From NCBI GenBank assembly GCA_035275065.1, contig DATENM010000039.1:1-64000 (forward strand): a stretch of DNA of 64,000 nucleotides. The letters run 5' to 3'. Position numbers and translations under genes: made by a program. Within the stretch, counting starts at the first letter, position 1, and every line of letters begins with the position of its first letter. Origin of the DNA: Blastocatellia bacterium. GTDB taxonomy: Bacteria; Acidobacteriota; Blastocatellia; UBA7656. This document shows positions 18,538 to 28,497 of the stretch, one piece after another. Below the pieces are notes generated by a model. The model saw nothing but the letters and a program-made list of their open reading frames with translations. It was not told where the DNA came from and did no database searches.

Positions 18538-20013
18538 TTACTTCGCCGGCGGCGCAAGCTCAAGCGCGGTTAGCACGAACGCCAACCCATTGACCTCGCC
18601 GCGCACAGGCACGCCGAGCCGCGGGTGCAACCACAGGTGGCTCGTTTCCTTTTCGCCTTTGCGGATGACGTGACGCGCCTGAAAATCGCCCGCCGGCACG
18701 CGCACCGCTTCGTCGCCCTTGCCCTCAACACGCATCTCGGCCAGCGACCCCATCGCGCCGTCGAACTCTGCCGGCGACAGGTAGCAAGCCGCTTTGTATG
18801 CTTCACCACTTTTCAGGTTGGCGAGCCGCAGGCCATCAGCGGCGACCGCCGGCAGGCGGAGGCTGAAGGCGTCAGGCACTTCGAGCGTCTGTTGAATGAT
18901 GCCGCTGATGCTGCTGCGCATGCGGGCGGTCAGCGTGTGGCTGTCAATGTTGATGCGCGTGCGCGCGCGCGCCTCATTGCGCTGGCGGGTGATCTCGACG
19001 TAAGTCGGCACGTGCTGCGCGTTGGTGCGCTCGAAGACTTCCGTGACGACATCGCCCATCGCCACGCGGCTGTGCAAGAGCAAGCCGCCGTCCGCGGTAT
19101 TGAACATCTCCCAATCTTCCGAGCCGCGCAGTTTGCCGCCCGCGTCCTTGTACTGATAAACCCCCGAAGCGATCTTCGCGCCGCGCTCCAATCGCCCCTT
19201 GTGCGGATTTACCTTGCCGCTCAAGAGGTCTGCGAGGTCTTGCTCGATCAGCTCGACGGCAGGCGTCTCGACGATGCGCCCGGCCTCGCGCCCATCGCGC
19301 TCGACGATGATGGTCGGCACGTTGGTTAACTGGCGCGGCTGCACTGTGGCGACCGGCTCATGAAACTGATTGTCTACGCCGATGAGCTTGACTTGCAGAT
19401 GGCTGTTGCCGGCCTCTTTCAACGCCCGCAGCAGGCGCGGCACATAATACTTGCTGTCGCCACACCATGTGCCGAAGATCAATGTGAGCTGTGTCTCTTT
19501 ATCGATTGCTTTGAGCGCCGCGACCGCCCCGGCGTCGGGCGTGTAAGCGTCCATCTCGGCACGCCACACGGGGACAGTTTCCCAGAGCTTGTCTAAAGTC
19601 AGCTCGCCGACTGCGCCCGGATGCGCGCGGATCAACACCGGCAGGCCGCCGATGGCGAACGAATAAACCGGCCCGTCGATGCGCGTGAACTTGCCCGCGG
19701 GCTTTAGCTCGACACCGGCGTCGGATTTCGCCGAGACGCGATCAGCAGCAAAATGAAAAGCGTCCTTCGGCATCGCGCTCATGGTCTTCTCTGTGATGTC
19801 GAGCACGATGGCGGCGTCGAGCTTTGCCGTCACCAGCGCCAGGCGCGTCGGGTTATCGGCGGTCAAGACCTGCGCGCCGCGATCCAGCTCGTTGTTGACG
19901 AAGACATCACGGGTGACATCGTGCCAGTCTGTGGCCTCTGTCTTCTTTGCCTGCGCCGCCGCTGGCGCAGCCAGGGCGAGCAGAAACACAAACGTCACAA
20001 GTTTATGTTTCAT
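18538..20013 (-). CDS. Exported thioredoxin-like protein
   Basis: 491 residues. Signal peptide 1-20, a beta-rich N-terminal region, then a thioredoxin fold near 170-260 with TWCGDSK (Cys184) and the cis-proline segment NVPTIIV (Pro233). The usual CxxC is CGDS, so only one cysteine remains and classic disulfide exchange is unlikely. The C-terminal 230 residues look like a separate beta-rich domain I do not recognise. The cell location would be periplasmic. Confidence 0.7.
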   Translation of the reverse strand: MKHKLVTFVFLLALAAPAAAQAKKTEATDWHDVTRDVFVNNELDRGAQVLTADNPTRLALVTAKLDAAIVLDITEKTMSAMPKDAFHFAADRVSAKSDAGVELKPAGKFTRIDGPVYSFAIGGLPVLIRAHPGAVGELTLDKLWETVPVWRAEMDAYTPDAGAVAALKAIDKETQLTLIFGTWCGDSKYYVPRLLRALKEAGNSHLQVKLIGVDNQFHEPVATVQPRQLTNVPTIIVERDGREAGRIVETPAVELIEQDLADLLSGKVNPHKGRLERGAKIASGVYQYKDAGGKLRGSEDWEMFNTADGGLLLHSRVAMGDVVTEVFERTNAQHVPTYVEITRQRNEARARTRINIDSHTLTARMRSSISGIIQQTLEVPDAFSLRLPAVAADGLRLANLKSGEAYKAACYLSPAEFDGAMGSLAEMRVEGKGDEAVRVPAGDFQARHVIRKGEKETSHLWLHPRLGVPVRGEVNGLAFVLTALELAPPAK

Positions 20014-20171
20014 CGGATTTCTCTTTCGGGTTAGATTCCTGGCCGCGCAACCACCGGGCGGCAGCCACAGGTTCAGAGGTGGAGAGCAGGGAACTGCCCC
20101 ACACCGATGAAGCTATTCGCTTTTCGCGGCGGCGTCAAACAGAAGGTCGAGCGCAGACATCTTTTTACATC

Positions 20172-21119
20172 TCACGCGCTTGCCTGATCCAGTTTCTCTA
20201 TCGCCGCCCGATCCAATTTTAGATGCGCGGCGGCAATCAGGTCGTCCAGTTGTTCAAGACTGGTGGCGCTGGCAATAGGCGCAGTGATGCTCGGACGGGC
20301 AATCAGCCAGGCAAGCGCCACCTGCGCCGGCGTCGAATGATAAGCGCCGGCAACTTCGTCGAGCGCTTGCAGAATTCGGAAGCCGCGCTCGTTCAGATAA
20401 GCCTGGACGCCTTTGCCGCGCGGGCTTTTCGCCAGGTCCGCTTCTGAGCGGTACTTGCCCGTGAGAAAGCCGCTGGCCAGCGAATAGTAACTGATCACGC
20501 CGACGCTGTGCTCAAGGCAGACCGGCTCCATGTCGGTTTCGTACTCCGCGCGGTCGTAGAGGTTATAGTTCGGTTGCAGGCTCTCGTAACGTGGATAGCC
20601 ATGCTTGCGGCTGACATCAATGGCCTCGGCTAATCGCTTGCCCGAATAGTTCGACGCGCCGATGGCGCGCACCTTACCCTGTTCAACCAACTGCGCGAAG
20701 GCTCCCAGTGTCTCTTCCAGCGGCGTGTCCGCGTCGTCCGTGTGTGATTGGTAGAGATCGATGTAGTCTGTCTGCAACCGCGCCAGCGAATCTTCGGCGG
20801 CGCGCTGGATGTAAGACGCCGACAGCCCCTTCTTGCCGCCGCCCATGTCCATGCCGACTTTTGTGGCGATGATCACACGGTCGCGGTTGCCGCGCTGCCG
20901 CAGCCACTTGCCGATGATGGTTTCAGATTCGCCGCCCTGATTGCCCGGCTTCCACCGGGAGTAGAGGTCTGCCGTGTCGATGAGATTGAAGCCGGCGGCG
21001 ACAAACGCGTCCAGCAGTCGAAACGAGGTCGGCTCGTCTGCCGTCCAGCCAAAGACGTTGCCGCCGAATGCGAGCGGGGCAACCTGCAATTCGGATTTGC
21101 CGAGTTGACGCTTTTCCAT
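20172..21119 (-). CDS. Aldo/keto reductase
   Basis: 315 residues from the ATG at 21119, which has AGGAGA upstream; the frame runs to 21275 without support. It is an NAD(P)H-dependent oxidoreductase barrel. Visible are the family signature LIDTADLYSRW (catalytic Asp and Tyr), IIATKVG (Lys) and YQSHTDD (His), plus RAIGASNYSG and the C-terminal cofactor-binding segment PIASATSLEQL. It resembles the YajO/Gfo-type general aldo/keto reductases. The substrate is unknown. It is divergent from the cupin gene. Confidence 0.9.
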   Translation of the reverse strand: MEKRQLGKSELQVAPLAFGGNVFGWTADEPTSFRLLDAFVAAGFNLIDTADLYSRWKPGNQGGESETIIGKWLRQRGNRDRVIIATKVGMDMGGGKKGLSASYIQRAAEDSLARLQTDYIDLYQSHTDDADTPLEETLGAFAQLVEQGKVRAIGASNYSGKRLAEAIDVSRKHGYPRYESLQPNYNLYDRAEYETDMEPVCLEHSVGVISYYSLASGFLTGKYRSEADLAKSPRGKGVQAYLNERGFRILQALDEVAGAYHSTPAQVALAWLIARPSITAPIASATSLEQLDDLIAAAHLKLDRAAIEKLDQASA

Positions 21120-21317
21120 CTTATTCTCTCCTGCCAGAGTTTCGCAGCGCACAAAGGCTGCTCGATCATTGCGCCTACGCTGCATACTATAACGACAGAA
21201 AAAGTCGGGCGCTATGACGGCGAGCGCCTGACGGGCGGCGCGTCGCTTGCCCTCGCCCAAGGTTCTGTCAGACAATCACGATTAGCTGCCTTAAACATCA
21301 TCAGACTCAGGTGGACG

Positions 21318-21692
21318 ATGAGCAACGATCCTACTTCCCATAACACCGATAATACCGAAGTCGAGGGCCGGCGAAAGGTTGGCTTTCAAGAAGCACTGGC
21401 CAAACTTCCCGAAGAGGGCGGTCAGCGTTTTGTGACTTTATTCACGCACGGCAGCCTGCAACTCGAAGTCTACGCGCCGCGCGGCTTCGACCCGCAGAAG
21501 CCGCACAGCCGCGACGAGGTTTACATTGTCGTCAGTGGTCACGGCGAGTATGTCTGCGAGGGGGCGCGGCAGAAGTTCGAGGCGGGCGATTTCCTGTTTG
21601 CCGCCGCCGGCGAGGCCCACTGGTTCGAGCGCTTCAGCGACGACTTCGCCGTGTGGGTGCTGTTTTACGGCCCCGAAGGCGGAGAAAAATAA
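21318..21692 (+). CDS. Cupin-domain protein
   Basis: 124 residues from the ATG at 21318 with CAGGTGG upstream. A single cupin barrel carries PHSRDEVYIVVSGHGEY (His, Glu and later His as metal ligands) and AGDFLFAAAGEAHWFERF. It could be a small dioxygenase, isomerase or binding protein. The frame extends far upstream on this strand but that part is the shadow of the aldo/keto reductase. Confidence 0.8.
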   Translation: MSNDPTSHNTDNTEVEGRRKVGFQEALAKLPEEGGQRFVTLFTHGSLQLEVYAPRGFDPQKPHSRDEVYIVVSGHGEYVCEGARQKFEAGDFLFAAAGEAHWFERFSDDFAVWVLFYGPEGGEK

Positions 21693-21697
21693 TGATG

Positions 21698-21773
21698 AGC
21701 GATGCGTGATGAATTGCGCAAAGCCGGGCGTCGGCATGCCTGGCGTCATCGCTTCAGTTCATCACGCATCGCT
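21698..21773. terminator. 16-bp inverted repeat between convergent genes
   Basis: AGCGATGCGTGATGAA (21698-21713) and its exact complement (21758-21773) lie between the cupin stop and the Spy-like stop, where a two-way terminator would sit. Confidence 0.55.
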
Positions 21774-21781
21774 CCGCTTGA

Positions 21782-22213
21782 TCATTTCCCGCGTTTCAAT
21801 TCGGTAAGCCTGGCGCGCTGCTCGGGCGTCAGGTTGTTGCGAATCTGGATGACCAGCGACAGTTGCGTCCGCTTGATCTCGCGCTCGGCGTTGAGCACCT
21901 TGTCGAGTTGCGTCAGCACCGCCTGCTCATCCACCGCTTCCTGTTTGACGAGTGCCACCAGCTTTTCCGATTCGTCGCTCAGTTGCCACTGCAACTCTGT
22001 GAAGCGCATCTGCGCCTTGCGCAGCTCGGTCTTGAAGAAAGACTTCTGCTGATCGGTCAGGCCGATGGTCTGTTGATGCTGCATCACCAGCTCAGGCGAA
22101 AAGAACGCCTCGCCGAGTTGATCGGGCGCGGGCTGCTGGGCGCGCGCGGTGGCAACGGCCAAAAGTAAGAAGGCGATTAAGGTGAGAATTCTTCGGCTCA
22201 TAAGTCCTCGCAT
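21782..22213 (-). CDS. Spy/CpxP-like periplasmic protein
   Basis: 143 residues. A signal peptide ends near ATARAQQ. The mature protein is helical with LTDQQKSFFKTELRKAQMRF and a late LTPEQRARLTEL, the LTxxQ motif of the Spy/CpxP family of stress chaperones and metal sensors. The start has GGAGG four bases upstream. It is the third gene behind the sigma and anti-sigma genes and may be a target of that switch. Confidence 0.75.
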   Translation of the reverse strand: MRGLMSRRILTLIAFLLLAVATARAQQPAPDQLGEAFFSPELVMQHQQTIGLTDQQKSFFKTELRKAQMRFTELQWQLSDESEKLVALVKQEAVDEQAVLTQLDKVLNAEREIKRTQLSLVIQIRNNLTPEQRARLTELKRGK

Positions 22214-22225
22214 AAATCCTCCGTT

Positions 22226-22765
22226 TCAATTTTGCTCATCAGGGCGAAAAACGTTGAAGCGCACCACCGAGTCGCTGACGCGCGGCACAGTTTTCAGCAA
22301 GTCAGCGCCCGGCGTGCGTAACAAGAAGTCGGTTGGCGATTGCCACTTGAAGCTCAAGAGCGCGGACGGCTCAATCTCCGGTCGTGGCCGGGCGGCGCGT
22401 GGCCGACGCGGCGTGACCCGCGAAGGTACGGCGCGGGCTATGACTACTGGCGCGGGCCCGGTGAAAGTAATTTCCGGCGTAGGGGTGGCCGGTGGCAACC
22501 CTGGCGTCTCCCCTCGTTGGGCGGTCTGCTGATTGGGCTGCGACGTTGACCGCTTGAAGAAGATCAGCGCGGCAACGCCGATAGCCACCAGCACGACTGC
22601 GACCAAGGCAAAGCGCCAGGCGAGCGACCACCGCGCGGCAGGTAGCGTTTTCGCTCGCGCCGCCGTGACCGTCTCTGCGAACGAGGGCGCGAGCGCGGCG
22701 TCCGCCTGTCGTGCTTCATGGAACCATTGCTTGATTTTCTGCTCTTCCGAGTGGCGATTCATCAT
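22226..22765 (-). CDS. Single-pass membrane protein, putative anti-sigma factor
   Basis: 179 residues. A short cytoplasmic N-terminus (MNRHSEEQKIKQWFHEARQAD) leads to a transmembrane helix near 48-68, followed by a Pro/Thr/Arg-rich periplasmic region. No zinc HxxxCxxC motif is present. The role is inferred from position: it overlaps the upstream ECF sigma gene by 50 bases. AGGAG sits three bases before the first ATG and six before the second, so the second (22762) may be the real start. Confidence 0.65.
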   Translation of the reverse strand: MMNRHSEEQKIKQWFHEARQADAALAPSFAETVTAARAKTLPAARWSLAWRFALVAVVLVAIGVAALIFFKRSTSQPNQQTAQRGETPGLPPATPTPEITFTGPAPVVIARAVPSRVTPRRPRAARPRPEIEPSALLSFKWQSPTDFLLRTPGADLLKTVPRVSDSVVRFNVFRPDEQN

Positions 22766-23297
22766 TAACTCCTGACTCGGCCATCAGCCGGCGCAGTTGC
22801 CGCTTGCCGCGCTCATAATGTGTGCGCGCCGAACCGACGGTAATGCCCATCACTTCGGCCGCTTCCGCCACGCTGAGGTCGTGATAAAAGACCAGTTGCA
22901 AGGCTTCCTGCTGGCGGCGCGGCAAAGCGCGTAGCGCCCGCTGAAAGAGCGACTGCACTTGCGAGCGATAAACGTCGTCGTCGAAATGGCGGGCGGCAGG
23001 TGGCGGCGCGCTCTCGGCGTGGCGGGTCAGCCGCAGCCGGTTGAGCCATTCGCGGCGGCGATAATCGCTCGCCGTGTTGCGCACCACGGCAAACAGCCAG
23101 GTGCGAAATGACGAGGCGCCGCCAAAGCGCGCTTTGCCTTCGAGGATCTTCAGGTAAGCCGTCTGCAAAACGCTTTCGGCGTCCGCCGGGTGGCGCGCAC
23201 AGCAGGCCAGCGCCCAGCCCCAGGCGTCACGGTGGTGCGCTTCGAGCGCTTCTCTCAGTTGCGCGCCGTCCATCACATCTGCCAGCCCTTCGCCCAT
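22716..23297 (-). CDS. ECF-type RNA polymerase sigma factor
   Basis: 193 residues. Region 2 is visible around SFRTWLFAVVRNTASDYRRR. Region 4 is visible around LRALPRRQQEALQLVFYHDL and AEAAEVMGITVGSARTHYER. It heads a three-gene operon with a membrane protein and a Spy-like protein, the usual design of a cell-envelope stress switch. The ATG at 23295-23297 lies inside one arm of a 14-bp hairpin and has no clear Shine-Dalgarno. Confidence 0.88.
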   Translation of the reverse strand: MGEGLADVMDGAQLREALEAHHRDAWGWALACCARHPADAESVLQTAYLKILEGKARFGGASSFRTWLFAVVRNTASDYRRREWLNRLRLTRHAESAPPPAARHFDDDVYRSQVQSLFQRALRALPRRQQEALQLVFYHDLSVAEAAEVMGITVGSARTHYERGKRQLRRLMAESGVNDESPLGRAENQAMVP

Positions 23298-23336
23298 CGC
23301 TTAGTCCAAGTAATTAGTCGCTAGCGATGGGCGAAG
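23288..23336 (-). promoter_or_regulatory. Hairpin enclosing the sigma factor start codon
   Basis: CTTCGCCCATCGCT (23288-23301) pairs exactly with 23323-23336 across 21 bases. The start codon of the sigma gene is inside the stem in the transcript, so translation may depend on opening it. Confidence 0.55.
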
Positions 23337-23371
23337 TATATGACAGCCGGGTGCGCGGCGCACGCCAAGGC

Positions 23372-23447
23372 AAAAGTAAAAAGTAAAAAGGCAAAAGTTG
23401 GGAACGTATCCCTCCCCATCACTTTTGCCTTTTTACTTTTTACTTTT
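23372..23447. repeat. Tandem-word hairpin A (27-bp arms)
   Basis: Arms 23372-23398 and 23421-23447 are perfect complements built from repeats of AAAAGTA/AAAAGGC. The loop is 22 bases. It lies four bases beyond the stop of the mutase B12-binding subunit, as a terminator or 3'-end structure would. Confidence 0.85.
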
Positions 23448-23451
23448 TACT

Positions 23452-23862
23452 TCACGCGAAGCGTGCGCGGCGGGCGTGGCGGCGGATGAATTCGATGATC
23501 TCTTCCATGCGTGTGCCGGGGGTAAAGACGGCGGAGACGCCTTGCTCTTTCAGCTTCGGAATGTCTTCGTCGGGGATGATGCCGCCGCCGAAGACGATCA
23601 CGTCATCGAGCCCGGCTTCGCGCGCCAGCTCGACGACGCGCGGGAAGAGGGTCATATGCGCGCCGGACAAGATGGACAGGCCGATGGCGTCTACGTCTTC
23701 CTGCACGGCAGCGCCGACGACCATTTCGGGCGTCTGTCTAAGGCCGGTGTAGATCACCTCCATGCCGGCGTCGCGCAGGGCGCGGGCGATGACTTTGACG
23801 CCGCGGTCATGGCCGTCGAGACCGGGCTTGGCTAACAACACTCTGATTCGTTGGTCAGTCAT
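23452..23862 (-). CDS. B12-binding small subunit of an acyl-CoA mutase
   Basis: 136 residues forming only the cobalamin-binding domain. [10 protein letters not shown] supplies the His that replaces dimethylbenzimidazole as cobalt ligand; GLSILSGAH and [11 protein letters not shown] contact the corrin tail. It completes the catalytic barrel encoded at 24367-26046 in the same operon. In other bacteria these subunits are often fused. It is the last gene of the operon and is followed by hairpin A. Confidence 0.92.
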   Translation of the reverse strand: MTDQRIRVLLAKPGLDGHDRGVKVIARALRDAGMEVIYTGLRQTPEMVVGAAVQEDVDAIGLSILSGAHMTLFPRVVELAREAGLDDVIVFGGGIIPDEDIPKLKEQGVSAVFTPGTRMEEIIEFIRRHARRARFA

Positions 23863-23868
23863 AGCTCG

Positions 23869-24162
23869 TTATTTGATGGCGTCCTCTTCCTCGTCATCAG
23901 GCAATTCTTCTACTAACCGATCCCATTCGTCCATCGCCGGCTGAACATGATTATTCAAATGCGACAGTGAAGCGTAAAGATTCGCTTCGATGTAGCCCCG
24001 CAGCTCTTCATCAGCCGGCTCCGGTGACACTGACATCGTACGCAAAGCCTCTATCATCGCGACGAATCGAGCGCACTCTTCTGTCAGCTCTTGCATGTGC
24101 ATATCGAGCATATTTGAAGATATGCTCATGAGCGGCCGGCTCTCACTTTGTGTAACAGCCAT
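23869..24162 (-). CDS. Small acidic protein inside the mutase operon
   Basis: 97 residues, helical, with a strongly acidic tail VEELPDDEEEDAIK and no signal or membrane segment. GAGGAAG precedes the ATG. It begins two bases after the previous gene and ends six bases before the B12-binding subunit gene, so it is co-transcribed with both mutase subunits. I do not recognise a family. A role in mutase assembly or stability is only suggested by position. Confidence 0.7.
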   Translation of the reverse strand: MAVTQSESRPLMSISSNMLDMHMQELTEECARFVAMIEALRTMSVSPEPADEELRGYIEANLYASLSHLNNHVQPAMDEWDRLVEELPDDEEEDAIK

Positions 24163-24164
24163 AA

Positions 24165-24362
24165 TTACTTCCTCTTTTGTGGCAAGCGCCTTTGTAAACG
24201 ACCAATCTCATTTTGCCAGCCGCGTATTTCTTTTGACCAATGCTGAATGAGGCCGGCATCTGGTTCCGCCTTCTGTAGCTCAAAGGCGATCTTTTGCTCA
24301 TGCAAGTTGATCTTCGCTTGCAAACCGGTGACGCGCTTCCGGTAGTGCTTGTTTTGGCCCAT
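24165..24362 (-). CDS. Small basic helical protein inside the mutase operon
   Basis: 65 residues from the ATG at 24362, four bases after the large-subunit stop; the longer frame to 24494 is only overlap with that gene. It is a charged helix (MGQNKHYRKRVTGLQAKI onward, heptad pattern) ending in RRLPQKRK. No domain is recognised. Tight spacing on both sides suggests translational coupling. Its basic charge complements the acidic protein encoded next. Confidence 0.6.
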   Translation of the reverse strand: MGQNKHYRKRVTGLQAKINLHEQKIAFELQKAEPDAGLIQHWSKEIRGWQNEIGRLQRRLPQKRK

Positions 24363-24366
24363 CGTG

Positions 24367-26046
<1,680 letters not shown>

Positions 26047-26137
26047 TCGCTTCTCCTTGGCTAAAGGTCAAAGGCATTCGCAGACGAGTCAAATGCATTA
26101 ATCCCGATGATAGTTGAGCGTTAGAGGCAGTGTCAAT

Positions 26138-27088
26138 TTACCGATGTTCATTGGCGGGCGATTGCCCCAGCCCATCCATGAGAATGAGCGACAGCCGCGA
26201 CAGCATCAGCAGGCCGGCATTATCTTCTGTCCAATCAGCCTCCGGCATGTCATCACAGGTAATCGCCATCGCGATGCGGCCACGCTTGCTGTAGATGATG
26301 CCGACGTTGCTGCGCAGTTGATCGAGCGCGCCCGACTTGGTCGCCATCTCGACGCCGTTCAAGGTGCGCCCGATACCTGCATGAACCTGCTCGCGTTTCA
26401 TCAGCGCCAGCATTTCTTTGGAGGCTTCGCGGCTGACGACCTCGCCGCGCTCCAGCTTTTCAAGCAGTGTGACCATCTCATGCGGCGTCGTCACGCCCAG
26501 CCCGTAAGGCTTGAGGGCCGGGTCTTCGCCCGCGCGACTTATGCCGCCGCCAAAGACCTTGCGCAACACGCGCGTCTGGTGCAGGCCGAGCGACTCCATG
26601 CGCGCGTTAACCGCATCGGTGGTCAAGGCGTCCAGCACCAGGTTGGTGGCCGTGTTGTCGCTGAGGGTCATCATCAAGGTGACGGCGTCGCGCAGGTTGA
26701 GGCGCAGGCCGTCAGACAGTTCTTGCAGAATGCCTGAGCCGCCAACTTTCTTGGCGGTTGTCAGCACGACTTCATCGCTCCATTTCGCTTTGCCTTCGGC
26801 GACACGGGCAAAGGCTTCGACCATCACCGCGACTTTGATGGTGCTGGCGGTGCGGACGCGCTGGTCTTCGCCGATGCCAAAGGTCGCGCCGCTGTCGAGA
26901 TTCTTGGCGAATAAAATAACCTTGCCTTTGAACTCAACCAGCTCTTTGCGCACACGCTCGCCCACTGGCATGGTCGCCGGGTTCAGCGGGCGTGGCCCGG
27001 CGGTCTGCGCCATTGAGCAGAGGGTGAGCGATAGCAGCAACGATGCGGTGAAAGTGCCCGGTCGAGTGATTCTCATCATATGACCCAT
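26138..27088 (-). CDS. Class A beta-lactamase-like serine hydrolase
   Basis: About 317 residues from the ATG at 27088; a TTG at 27094 or the ATG pair at 27079 are alternatives. A signal peptide covers the first 30 residues. The penicillin-recognising motifs are present: STIK (Ser82, Lys85), SDN (143-145) and KSG (251-253). The usual omega-loop ExxLN is not evident; the nearest glutamate is in GEDPALKPYG. It is therefore a periplasmic beta-lactamase-fold hydrolase, and real beta-lactam hydrolysis is uncertain. Confidence 0.85.
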   Translation of the reverse strand: MGHMMRITRPGTFTASLLLSLTLCSMAQTAGPRPLNPATMPVGERVRKELVEFKGKVILFAKNLDSGATFGIGEDQRVRTASTIKVAVMVEAFARVAEGKAKWSDEVVLTTAKKVGGSGILQELSDGLRLNLRDAVTLMMTLSDNTATNLVLDALTTDAVNARMESLGLHQTRVLRKVFGGGISRAGEDPALKPYGLGVTTPHEMVTLLEKLERGEVVSREASKEMLALMKREQVHAGIGRTLNGVEMATKSGALDQLRSNVGIIYSKRGRIAMAITCDDMPEADWTEDNAGLLMLSRLSLILMDGLGQSPANEHR

Positions 27089-27107
27089 TCGCAATTTTCA
27101 AGATAGC

Positions 27108-28376
27108 TCATGCTTGCGCGGCAATGTCTTGGCGATAGTGCATGCGCTCGAACTGAATCTTGCTGATGGCTTCGTAAGCCCGCGCCCGCGCCGCTTCAAG
27201 CGTCGCCGCCCGCGCCGTGACGCCCAGCACGCGCCCGCCCGTGGTCACAAGTCCGCCGCCCGTATCGCGCGCCGTGCCGGCGTGAAAGACGACGACGCCT
27301 TCGACCGTGCCCGCTTCATCAAGACCGCTGATGGCCTTGCCCTTCTCAAAGTCGCCGGGATAACCGCCCGACGCCGCGACGACACAGACGGTCGCGACAT
27401 CGCTCCAGCGCACTTCGGTTGCGCCGATGCGTTCATCAATGATGGCTTCGCAGATGTCAACCAGATCGCTATCGAGGCGCATGAGGATGGGCTGAGTTTC
27501 CGGGTCGCCCAGGCGCGCGTTGAACTCGATGACCTTCGGGCCGTCAGCAGTCAACATCAGACCGGCGTAGAGGAAGCCCCTGAACGGATAGCCTTCAGCG
27601 CGCAATCCGGCGAGCGCCGGCTCGATCACCTCGCCACGGATGCGGGCCATCGTCGCTTCGTCAATCAGCCCCGGCATTGAAAACGACCCCATGCCGCCGG
27701 TGTTCGGCCCTTCGTCACGATCATTGACGCGCTTATAGTCCCGCGCCGGGGCGATCACTTTATAATCCTTGCCATCTGTAAAGAGCATCACAGAAGCCTC
27801 GTGCCCGACGAGACATTCTTCCAAGACGATGCGCGTCCCGGCTTCGCCGAAGAGGCGGTCAATCATTAAGTCTTGAATCGCGGCGTCGAACTCGCCTTCA
27901 TTTTGGGCGATGCGCACGCCCTTGCCGGCAGCCAGGCCGTCGGCCTTGATGACGACGGGGAAGCGGAATTCAAGCTCACGCGCGGCGCGCGCCGATTCGG
28001 GCGAATGACAGGCAGTGAACTGCGCCGTGGGAATCTGGTGACGCGCCATGAACTGCTTGGCGAAAATCTTGCTGCCTTCCAACCGCGCCGCCTCGGCAGA
28101 TGGGCCGACCAGTCTGAGGCCGCGCGCATGAAACGCTTCACTGATGCCCGCGACCAGCGGCGCTTCAGGGCCAACGACGGTGAGGTCGGCTTTGATGGCT
28201 TCGGCGAGGTTGGCCAGGCTGCCCGCATCATTCACATCGGCGGGCAAGCAGTCGGCGAGGGCGGCGATGCCGGCGTTGCCGGGGGCGCAGAAGAGCGCCG
28301 CGGTGCGCGGCGATTGTTTGAGCTTCCAGCAGAGCGCATGCTCGCGCCCGCCAGAGCCGATGACCAGTATGTTCAT
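27108..28376 (-). CDS. purD: Phosphoribosylamine-glycine ligase
   Basis: 422 residues from the ATG at 28376, where the conserved MNILVIGSGGREHAL begins; the frame to 28439 runs into hairpin B. The enzyme catalyses the second step of purine synthesis, ATP-dependent joining of phosphoribosylamine and glycine. The ATP-grasp fold is clear (FPVVIKADGLAAGKGV, GPNTGGMGSFS, EFNARLGDPETQP). It is a stand-alone gene here, with no other pur genes nearby. Confidence 0.97.
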   Translation of the reverse strand: MNILVIGSGGREHALCWKLKQSPRTAALFCAPGNAGIAALADCLPADVNDAGSLANLAEAIKADLTVVGPEAPLVAGISEAFHARGLRLVGPSAEAARLEGSKIFAKQFMARHQIPTAQFTACHSPESARAARELEFRFPVVIKADGLAAGKGVRIAQNEGEFDAAIQDLMIDRLFGEAGTRIVLEECLVGHEASVMLFTDGKDYKVIAPARDYKRVNDRDEGPNTGGMGSFSMPGLIDEATMARIRGEVIEPALAGLRAEGYPFRGFLYAGLMLTADGPKVIEFNARLGDPETQPILMRLDSDLVDICEAIIDERIGATEVRWSDVATVCVVAASGGYPGDFEKGKAISGLDEAGTVEGVVVFHAGTARDTGGGLVTTGGRVLGVTARAATLEAARARAYEAISKIQFERMHYRQDIAAQA

Positions 28377-28416
28377 AGCACCGCGATTGTACTTCGCGGC
28401 GCTACGAAAAAACAAA

Positions 28417-28489
28417 GCCACAAAGCCACGAAGCCACAAAGAGTCACGATATACATTGTGTCCTCTTTGTGGCTTCGTGGCTTTGTGGC
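28417..28489. repeat. Tandem-word hairpin B (27-bp arms)
   Basis: Arms 28417-28443 and 28463-28489 are perfect complements built from GCCACAAA/GCCACGAA words. The loop is 19 bases. It lies eight bases beyond the stop of the VIT/VWA gene and upstream of purD. Confidence 0.85.
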
Positions 28490-28497
28490 CAGGCGAT

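Noticed and set aside
20748..21317. Upstream part of the plus-strand frame leading into the cupin
   Set aside because: Antisense to the aldo/keto reductase; the cupin has its own ATG and ribosome site at 21318.
26138..27088. True antibiotic-resistance beta-lactamase
   Set aside because: The omega-loop ExxLN is not evident, so only fold membership is supported.
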